A stretch of 64,000 nucleotides of DNA from Nocardioides sp. BP30 (GTDB taxonomy: Bacteria > Actinomycetota > Actinomycetes > Propionibacteriales > Nocardioidaceae), in NCBI RefSeq assembly GCF_029873215.1, contig NZ_CP123620.1, positions 1,054,001 through 1,118,000 of the forward strand, read 5' to 3'. Positions 59,101 to 64,000 of the stretch are shown one piece after another. The position numbers and the translations under genes are program-made. Numbering within the stretch: position 1 is the first letter of the stretch; every line of letters starts with the position of its first letter. The notes under the pieces were generated by a model. The model was not told the DNA's origin. It did not search any database and worked only from the letters and a program-made list of their open reading frames with translations.

Positions 59101-59370
59101 GGGACCGACACCGCCTGCACGGACGACGACAACTGCACCGACCAGTCGTGTGGCTACCTCCACATCACCACCCAGGGGTACGGCGACGCCACCGGCTCGA
59201 CGCGCTGGAGCTGCTACAGCAGCCAGTTCGGCCGGCTCGGGCCCTTCACCGGCGACGTGGACCAGGATCTGCCCCAGTCCTACGGTGAGCCGGGCCAGAG
59301 CTTCAGCGGCAGGTGCACCGACAGCAGCGGTACCGCCCGGGACTTCTCCGGCAATTGGCCATCGAACTGA
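53185..59370 (+). CDS. giant surface protein: propeller-like, Ig-like repeats, FN3
   Basis: A 2061-residue protein with one N-terminal membrane anchor (about 9-31, WLAPYLALVLVVAGVVVFAV) and a large extracytoplasmic part. Residues about 45-355 are a beta-propeller-like region. Residues about 390-1470 are an array of cadherin/Ig-like units with the motif VDVLANDxxPxG/VLDNDYSPDG, at least seven copies. Three FN3 domains follow at about 1485-1750, then a Cys-rich C-terminus. Family members of this kind precede MoxR-DUF58-transglutaminase genes in actinobacteria, as here. GTG start at 53185. Likely cell-surface adhesion or scaffold. Confidence 0.85.
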   Translation: MGFRGGGRAWLAPYLALVLVVAGVVVFAVQAQGFQTHKAELNDGGIWVTDSRLGYYGRVNKPIGQLDGALFARTDATLDIVQEGAAVVGVDAAGGSVSTIDPATVAVPGGASAQIPVGGQVVLYGGTLAVLDPGTGKVWAMPVDDEAGDPLVSGIDAGSKPLATVGANAAMTVTASGRVVLAAAGSTRLTTLTPDHGRFTLTSATLPRRPGEGLSLTAVGDRVVLLDPAASTVTVLSDGRAGAHAQVGADAVLQQPGPADDSVLVADGSRLLAVGLDDGTTTTLAHDLAGTPARPVRLGDCQYGAWGGAAGLVVTRCGGGTAQVGQLGAGTSTNLVFRVNRGSIVLNDSTTGAVWNVDDKQPTRLDDWQSFQKKIVQHKSDDRQKDQASADRSPPKAQPDHFGARPGRTTVLHPLDNDAAPAGRLLAISAVQDVRPQGAAVSVSPDGQTVEITMPARPAARTTFEYYVNDGRQGVSAHATVTVDARSATQNRPPALRKGYQALRWDVPAAGAITLPVLPDWRDDADGDPLGLASAKIVSGPQGATARVTASGQVRFTAPTKGGEAVVEYGVTDGIAPPVSEQVHVHVQALTDHQAHAATAQPDVVVGQAGKPITIHPLDNDLPGSDPITPDATLKLAGKVTSTGGGQVDTDVANGTVTFRSTAPRTYFLDYDAAFGNAPFSRGRIRVDVRAADHPPKAPVAMPDSLTLYGQSAGMVDVLANDVDPAGQLLVVQTAATTTTGQLDVAVVGGRWVRISAARPDINPNPQVVHYTISDGDRSGIQGDIVVSQRPEPQDDTPVTQDDQVTVRAGSGTQVSVLDNDYSPDGEQLHLVSDPVAGTTAGQLGVEAPGEKSALGQAFVSGRTVRFNAPASVTDTITETVTYVAANERGDTAPGTLRVTVLPADQPNQAPEPTVLEGRVVAGDQVRLQLPGSGVDPDGDPVTLTGISSAPSLGRVLRAGADSLVYQAFPDSAGTDDFTYTVADPNGGTATGTVRVGVVPPAVPAAPVAVDDTATVAPGRTMTVDVLANDQVAATDRVTVALVRPAPGGVSVDAETGAMRIKAPARADGREVQVNYTISDGVHSSQATVTLRTQSGYDNPPVIEDAYGTDAAGGAGSARVSVDVLKTAYDPDGPASALTVTSVAAPAGIRAQVRGGTITIDRAGRPMVVPFVVADGDGGVATARLYVPAKGDATPYVRADALIDVPPGQDVAADLADYVVNPSRGPLTFTLKDRVWAAPDAGVSASITGKGTFTVHAAKDYAGPGAVSFEVTTGRSTAILSVPVQVGETKPVLRCPSDPLPVAQGQKILLDVGSICHVWTAQAGQALSYAADWKTSSAGLAIVDAQGAQVSVAAAADAAPGTRAVLQLRANGSDPAYLPVTVVAVPPPTLAPISISDLKAGQSRTIDLAPYLHAGVPVPQPQIVSIAQTTALDVHATVHGASVTLSAGPKAFGKATFGLVMSDVAGNPPPNRTVAGTLTLSLQATPDAPAAPHPGKSGDGAVPLSWTAPAANGSPITSYEVRADHGGPTVTCPTTSCTVTGLTNGVDYSFQVRASNAVGSSAWSPSSSTAAPDVAPFPVTGITEAAVGDGSITLHWTKPSNKTSAVTYTVTYPGGTPIDTTRTEATVSGLSNDNTYVFTIVATNTKGQQSQPALSAPYQSVGSPGTPAAPTITTTPSADDTAVVTVSWNQVDPNGPGPVRYRVIAVPYADGGACTQDPDGITGTSCTFSSIAYDGTQYQFEVEALSPGTGSGVTGGQPRRSTGAKRSWKAVGLPAPWGGWSLDATGSDEEASVHGFSVPNSHGGTSTFKVVRGDDVVYSSASPPPAVTVNTPDNDQPYSFHLEVCNENGECSKSSTKSVTTYGPLGDNDILSVDPIMSGYDVGWRVTVDSNGKSGVSVVLRNQDNVQLGSWTTTDVDVQSFEVDPTYLGYDATQSVTATISDAGRRSGKKPATSGRTPDLKISVGRGAKCGGGTDTACTDDDNCTDQSCGYLHITTQGYGDATGSTRWSCYSSQFGRLGPFTGDVDQDLPQSYGEPGQSFSGRCTDSSGTARDFSGNWPSN

Positions 59371-59389
59371 CCCCGCACAGGAGCACCAC

Positions 59390-60358
59390 GTGACCATCAC
59401 CCACGGCCAGGCCGCCTGGTTCCGCACGACCTTCGACACCCTCACCGATGCCATCGAGCAGGCGGTGCTGGGCAAGCGACACGTCGTGCGGTTGGCACTG
59501 ACCTGCCTGCTGTCCGAGGGCCACATCCTGCTCGAGGACTTCCCCGGCACCGGCAAGACGATGCTGGCGCGCGCGCTGGCCAACTCGGTGCAGGGCAGTC
59601 ACTCGCGCATCCAGTTCACCCCCGACCTGCTGCCCTCGGACGTCACCGGGGTCACTGTCTACGACCAGCACAAGGGCGGCTTCGAGTTCCACCCGGGCCC
59701 GATCTTCCACACCATCGTGCTGGCCGACGAGATCAACCGGGCCTCGCCCAAGACGCAGTCGGCGCTGCTGGAGGTGATGGAGGAGGGCCGGGTCACCGTG
59801 GACGGTGTCGCCCGTGAGGTGGGGCGTCCGTTCCTCGTGATCGCCACCCAGAACCCCATCGAGCAGGCCGGCACCTACCGGCTTCCCGAAGCACAGCTGG
59901 ACCGCTTCTTGATGAAGACATCCGTCGGCTACCCGGACCGGCAGGCGACCGTCGAGCTGCTGGTGGAGGCCAAGGTCCGCGACCGCGCGGCGCTGGTGAC
60001 CCCGGTGATCACCGCCACCGCGCTGGCCCAGATGAGCGAGCTGGCCGACGAGGTGTACGTCGATCCAGCCGTCATCTCCTACGTCGCCGAGCTGGCCGAG
60101 GAGTCGCGCCGGGCCCAGCACGTCCGACTCGGCCTGTCGGCCCGAGGCTGCCTCGCACTGATCCGGGTGGCCAAGACCTGGGCGGCGGCCGACGGTCGCG
60201 ACCACGTGGTGCCCGACGACGTGAAGCAGCTCGCCGAGCCGGTGCTGTGTCACCGTCTGCTGCTGGACGCCGAGGCGCAGTTCAGCGGCATCAGCGTGGA
60301 GTCGGTGATCGAGCGGCTGCTGCAGCAGGTGGTGCCGCCCACCGACCGGGTCGCCTGA
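59390..60358 (+). CDS. MoxR-family AAA+ ATPase
   Basis: A 322-residue MoxR ATPase: Walker A FPGTGKT (Lys56), Walker B VLADEINRASPKTQSALLE, sensor ATQNPIEQAGTYRLPEAQLDRF. MoxR proteins act as chaperones with DUF58 or VWA partners. GTG start at 59390 with AGGAG upstream. TGATG overlap with the DUF58 gene makes a coupled pair. Confidence 0.95.
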   Translation: MTITHGQAAWFRTTFDTLTDAIEQAVLGKRHVVRLALTCLLSEGHILLEDFPGTGKTMLARALANSVQGSHSRIQFTPDLLPSDVTGVTVYDQHKGGFEFHPGPIFHTIVLADEINRASPKTQSALLEVMEEGRVTVDGVAREVGRPFLVIATQNPIEQAGTYRLPEAQLDRFLMKTSVGYPDRQATVELLVEAKVRDRAALVTPVITATALAQMSELADEVYVDPAVISYVAELAEESRRAQHVRLGLSARGCLALIRVAKTWAAADGRDHVVPDDVKQLAEPVLCHRLLLDAEAQFSGISVESVIERLLQQVVPPTDRVA

Positions 60359-61527
60359 TGCGTCGATCAGCGTCGGGCCTCCTCGGCATGGTGCGGCCGC
60401 TCGGATGGGTGGCCCTGGGTGGCGGCGTACTCCTGCTCCTGGCCGGCGTCGCTCTCGGGTGGGCCGAGCTCGCGGTCCTCGGCGTGGCCGCCCTCGTCGT
60501 CCTCCTGCTGGCGCTGCCGTGGCTCCTCGGGAGCACCCGGGTCGAGATGGAGCTCCTGCTCGAGCCCGAGCGGGTGACGGCCGGTGGCACTGTCACCGCA
60601 TCCCTGGGGGTGACCAACCGGGCGCAGCGGCGGACCCGGTCGCTGCTGCTCGACCTGCCGGTCGGTGCCTCGACGCAGCGCTACGACCTGCCCGGGCTGG
60701 CACCGGGGGCGCATCACGAGGAGACGTTCACCATCCGCACCCAGCGTCGCGGGGTGATCCCGGTCGGGCCGGCGATCACCCGGCGTGCCGACCCGCTGGG
60801 CCTGGTCTCGCGGGACGTCCGCACCTCGGCTGTGCGCGAGGTGCTGGTGCGACCGCAGGTGGTGGCACTCGCCTCGCTCGGCGGTGGACTGCTGCGTGAC
60901 CTCGAGGGCGTCTCGACCGAGAGCGTCTCCCAGGCCGACCTGGCCTTCCACGCCCTGCGCGAGTACGTCCCGGGCGATGATCTGCGGCACGTGCACTGGC
61001 GCTCCTCGGCGAAGCTGGCCGGCTCCGGTAGCGGCGGCCTGCTGGTGCGGCAGTACCTCGACACCCGACGCAGCCACGCCACCCTGGTCGTCGACGACGC
61101 CGAGGGGGACTGGGCGAGCGAGGACGACTTCGAGACGGCCATGGAGGTGGTCGCCTCGATCGTGATGCGGGCACTGCTCGACGAGTTCGGCACCACGCTG
61201 GTGTGCGGCGAGCACGCCGGTCACGGCCGACGTGCCCTCGACACGGCGTGCCGTGCCGGATGGGGTGGTCCCGGACTGCTCCCGGCCGCCCGCGCCGCCG
61301 CCTCGGCGGCCCCGGACACCAGCCTGCTCTTCCTGCTCGGGGGCGAGGGGACCGCCCTGGAGACGCTGCGCCGCGCGGCGGCCTGCTTCGAGCCGGAGGT
61401 ACGCCGGATCGCGATCCGGGTCGAGCCCGTCGAGAAGAGTTCGGTGAGCGCCATCGACGACCTGACCGTGCTCCACCTGGCCGCGCGCGACGACCTCGCC
61501 GGTCTGCTGCGGTGGAGCCTGGGATGA
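60358..61527 (+). CDS. DUF58 membrane protein
   Basis: A 389-residue protein with two N-terminal membrane segments (about 15-60) and the DUF58 region (YVPGDDLRHVHWRSSAKLAG, LLVRQY), which resembles a degenerate von Willebrand factor A-like domain. The canonical partner of MoxR. ATGA overlap with the transglutaminase gene. Confidence 0.92.
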   Translation: MRRSASGLLGMVRPLGWVALGGGVLLLLAGVALGWAELAVLGVAALVVLLLALPWLLGSTRVEMELLLEPERVTAGGTVTASLGVTNRAQRRTRSLLLDLPVGASTQRYDLPGLAPGAHHEETFTIRTQRRGVIPVGPAITRRADPLGLVSRDVRTSAVREVLVRPQVVALASLGGGLLRDLEGVSTESVSQADLAFHALREYVPGDDLRHVHWRSSAKLAGSGSGGLLVRQYLDTRRSHATLVVDDAEGDWASEDDFETAMEVVASIVMRALLDEFGTTLVCGEHAGHGRRALDTACRAGWGGPGLLPAARAAASAAPDTSLLFLLGGEGTALETLRRAAACFEPEVRRIAIRVEPVEKSSVSAIDDLTVLHLAARDDLAGLLRWSLG

Positions 61528-63926
61528 CGCGCGGAACGGGTCCGGGGAGCGGCGCGGTGGCCGGCCGGCACGCCGGCCAGCACCCGGGCCGCAGCACCGG
61601 TCTCCCCACCGGTCTCCACACCGGTCTCCACACCGGACGCGCCCACTGGCGCGACGTCGGCTTCCTGCTGGTGCTCGGGGTGCTGGCGCTGTCCGGGTTC
61701 GCGACGACGTTCTCGGGTGGGATGTTCCTGCTGGTCGGCGCGGCCGGCCTCGTGCTGGGCGCGGGCTCGGTCGAGGTCGCCCGCCGGATGGGGTGGCCCG
61801 TCGTCGCCTCGGTGCTGGTGACGCTCGCCGTGTTCGTGCTGCTCGGCGCCCCCCTGTGCCTGCACTCGGCCTTCGACCCCGCGACGATGCTCGACCAGGC
61901 GATCGGTGGATGGAAGGACCTGCTCACCACCCTGCCCCCGGTCGACGGGAGCGGCCCCCTGCTGGTGCTGCCGTGGCTGCTCGGTCTGGTCACCGGCCTC
62001 GTCGGCGGGCTCCTGCTCGCCGTGCGAGCGACCGCGCCCCCGGTGCTGGCGCCGCTGGTGCTGCTCGGAGCAGTCATCCTGCTCGGCGTCGACCGGACGT
62101 CGTCGTTGCTCACGCACGGCACGCTGTTCGCCGTACTCGCCCTGGCCTGGGTGGCCCTGCGCGGCCAGGACGGCGCGATCGCGACCGGCCGACGACGCTC
62201 GGTCGTCGCCGGCCGGGCGGGTGCCGGGCTGGTGATGCTGGTGGTCGCCGGTGCTGTCGCGCTACCGCTGGGCAGAGCGGCAGCGGGCGACGAGCGCACG
62301 GTGCTGCGCAGTCACGTGGTGCCGCCGTTCGACGTCGGTCGCTACGGCTCGCCGCTGTCCTCCTTCCGTCGCTACGTCGACGAGCAGGGCAGGCCCGACC
62401 CGGCGAACCTGCACGACAAGACCCTCTTCACCATCACCGGCGTCCCGGCCGGCACCCGGGTGCGTTTCGCCGCGCTCGACCGCTACGACGGCACCGTGTG
62501 GGGCGCCTCGCAGCAGGCCGGCGCCGACTCGTTCCAGCGGGTGTCGAGCACGATCGACAACCCGGCCGCCGGCAAGCGCCTCGACGTCGACGTCACCCTG
62601 GGGGAGGGGTACGACGGCGTCTGGCTGCCGACCGTGGGGGCGCTGCAGTCGATGCACTTCGACAACGACGATCCGGCATCGAAGGCCGACGCGTTCCGCT
62701 ACGACCTGGCCACCTCCACCGGCATCGTGCCCACCGGCCTGAGGAGCGGCGACAGCTACCACTTCACCGGGGTGCTCGGCGACGACACGCTCTCGGCCGA
62801 TACGCCGCCCTCTACGCGCCTGGACGACAACAGCACGGCAGCAGCGTTCCTCGACACCCAGGCGACCCAGTGGACCCAGGGCGTGAGCGAGCCGATGAAG
62901 CGGGTGCTGGCGATCGCCGACTACCTGCGCACCCACGGCAAGTACTCCGACGGGGTGGCGCCCGCCGAGCGGATCTACCACGCCGGGCACTACGTCAAGC
63001 GGCTCTCGGACGACTTCGTCAACGCGCCGATCATGGTCGGTGACGACGAGCAGTACGCCGCGGTGATGGCGCTGATGGCGAACCGGGTCGGCGTCCCCGC
63101 TCGCGTGGTGATGGGCGCGATCGTCCCGGCCGGAGGCGTGGTCACCGGCGCCGACGTGCACGCCTGGGTCGAGGTCCGGGCCGCCGACGGCACGTGGCGC
63201 ACGTTGCCGACCGACCAGTTCATGTCCCACGACAAGCCGGCCGACCAGCCGCCCCAGCAGCAGGAGCAGCTCAGCGGCTCCGTGGTCCCGCCGCCGGCTC
63301 CGGTGCCGCCACCCTCCAACGCCGGGGAGTCGGCCGAGTCCCAGCTCCGGGCCCGCAGCGTGACCAAGCACCCGACCGAGCACCACGGGGGCATCCCCGG
63401 CTGGATCGAGGTCGCAGCCCTCGCGGCGGGCGTGCCGTTGCTTGCCATCGCCCTCGTCGTCGGGGGGATCCTGGCGGCGAAGGCGTTGCGCCGTCGGCGC
63501 CGCCGTGGGGCCCAGCGCACCTCGGCCCGGGTCGCCGGAGCATGGCGCGAGCTGGTCGACCACGCCCGTGACCTCGGCCACCGGCTGCCCGTGGACGGAC
63601 CCACCCGCCGCGAGCAGGCAGGCCTTCTCGGCGTACCGTCCGGCCACGACCTCGCCCAGGGCGCCGACGCCCTCGTCTTCGGACCGACGGCCCCCACCCC
63701 CGACCAGGCCGCCGAGTACTGGCGCACCGTCGATGCGGAGCGAGCCCGCCTCACGGCCGCGGCCACGCCCCTCCAGCGGCTCAAGGCAGCCCTCAGCCTC
63801 ACCACCTTCCGCCATCGCTGGACCCGGGGCGCTCCCGGACGACGCGGGGCGGGTGGTCGAGGGGGCGCCGCGAGGGGCGCTGCCGGACGACGCGCCGGCG
63901 AGGAACGAGCCGCCGCGCGGCGGTAG
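61524..63926 (+). CDS. transglutaminase-fold membrane protein with Cys-to-Asp change
   Basis: An 800-residue protein: a short TGLH repeat N-terminus, about six membrane segments (45-260), a large extracytoplasmic domain and a transglutaminase core at about 470-570, then a membrane helix and basic cytoplasmic tail. The core reads VGDDEQYAAVMALMANRVGVPARVV, HAWVEV and TLPTDQF. The residue expected to be the catalytic Cys is Asp508; His546 and Asp564 of the triad are kept. Thus it probably lacks cysteine protease or crosslinking activity. ATGA overlap with the DUF58 gene completes the MoxR-DUF58-TGase operon, at the right window edge. Confidence 0.9.
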   Translation: MTRGTGPGSGAVAGRHAGQHPGRSTGLPTGLHTGLHTGRAHWRDVGFLLVLGVLALSGFATTFSGGMFLLVGAAGLVLGAGSVEVARRMGWPVVASVLVTLAVFVLLGAPLCLHSAFDPATMLDQAIGGWKDLLTTLPPVDGSGPLLVLPWLLGLVTGLVGGLLLAVRATAPPVLAPLVLLGAVILLGVDRTSSLLTHGTLFAVLALAWVALRGQDGAIATGRRRSVVAGRAGAGLVMLVVAGAVALPLGRAAAGDERTVLRSHVVPPFDVGRYGSPLSSFRRYVDEQGRPDPANLHDKTLFTITGVPAGTRVRFAALDRYDGTVWGASQQAGADSFQRVSSTIDNPAAGKRLDVDVTLGEGYDGVWLPTVGALQSMHFDNDDPASKADAFRYDLATSTGIVPTGLRSGDSYHFTGVLGDDTLSADTPPSTRLDDNSTAAAFLDTQATQWTQGVSEPMKRVLAIADYLRTHGKYSDGVAPAERIYHAGHYVKRLSDDFVNAPIMVGDDEQYAAVMALMANRVGVPARVVMGAIVPAGGVVTGADVHAWVEVRAADGTWRTLPTDQFMSHDKPADQPPQQQEQLSGSVVPPPAPVPPPSNAGESAESQLRARSVTKHPTEHHGGIPGWIEVAALAAGVPLLAIALVVGGILAAKALRRRRRRGAQRTSARVAGAWRELVDHARDLGHRLPVDGPTRREQAGLLGVPSGHDLAQGADALVFGPTAPTPDQAAEYWRTVDAERARLTAAATPLQRLKAALSLTTFRHRWTRGAPGRRGAGGRGGAARGAAGRRAGEERAAARR

Positions 63927-64000
63927 GCCTGCCCCTGGCGCCGCCCTCGGCCGTCCGGCACCGCCGCGCGGAACATCCACGCACCCCCCAGGGTTGAGTC

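Noticed and set aside
43896..63926. A complete contractile injection system or type VI locus
   Set aside because: No sheath, tube, baseplate, spike or tail-terminator-like protein in any frame.

Overview
The window is chromosomal DNA from a high-GC actinobacterium. GTG starts are frequent, stop and start codons often overlap as ATGA or GTGA, and the str, S10 and spc ribosomal operons have the actinobacterial gene order. The XPB helicase, Helicase_C_3, CspB-like, DUF3027, DUF2530 and MarR genes match a block also known from mycobacteria. Gene content fits Nocardioidaceae or relatives, but the genus cannot be fixed from sequence reading alone.

Region by region: (1) 1-5.8 kb: the 3' end of a formylglycine-generating enzyme, a four-gene envelope operon (holin-X-like, DUF3618, YihY, DUF4235), an esterase, a hemerythrin-like protein and an XPB-type helicase. 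(2) 5.84-5.93 kb: an 88-bp nested inverted repeat between the helicase and its partner gene. (3) 5.9-19.6 kb: a Helicase_C_3/WYL protein, a PP2C-FHA-RDD/FHA phospho-signalling operon, signal peptidase I, a HAD hydrolase, a secreted protein, an M50B-like membrane protein, a cold-shock protein, MFS, DUF3027, DUF2530, and a MarR-MFS pair. (4) 19.7-24.1 kb: the str operon (rpsL, rpsG, fusA, tuf), ending in two strong terminators. (5) 24.2-30.8 kb: a secreted jelly-roll protein, trmB, and a glucoside-use locus (GH1 glucosidase plus an ABC importer without its ATPase). Two copies of the same 14-bp LacI-type palindrome bracket that locus. (6) 31.2-43.8 kb: the S10 operon (rpsJ to rpsQ) and spc operon (rplN to rplO, secY, adk, map), separated by a structured 186-bp spacer.

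(7) 43.9-63.9 kb: directly after map, where infA-rpmJ-rpsM-rpsK-rpsD-rpoA-rplQ is normally found, lies a cluster of unusual genes. It has a transmembrane Ser/Thr kinase and a zinc-ribbon/FHA protein on the minus strand. On the plus strand are an AAA+ ATPase resembling those of extracellular contractile injection systems (eCIS), a DUF4157 (eCIS-core) protein, an 1110-residue Ala/Gly-rich protein with C-terminal repeats, and two small proteins of which one or both look DcrB-like. These are followed by a 2061-residue surface protein (propeller, Ig-like array, FN3), a MoxR ATPase, a DUF58 protein and a transglutaminase-fold membrane protein whose catalytic Cys position holds Asp.

No sheath, tube or baseplate gene is visible. 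The ATPase, DUF4157 and repeat-protein set therefore looks like an eCIS-derived module working without an injection machine in this window, and it is the best candidate for an undescribed system here. The PP2C-FHA-RDD operon at 8-11 kb supplies the phosphatase and phosphothreonine-reading partners that the kinase and MoxR half would need, so the two loci may work together. No tRNA, rRNA, insertion sequence or CRISPR array was seen.
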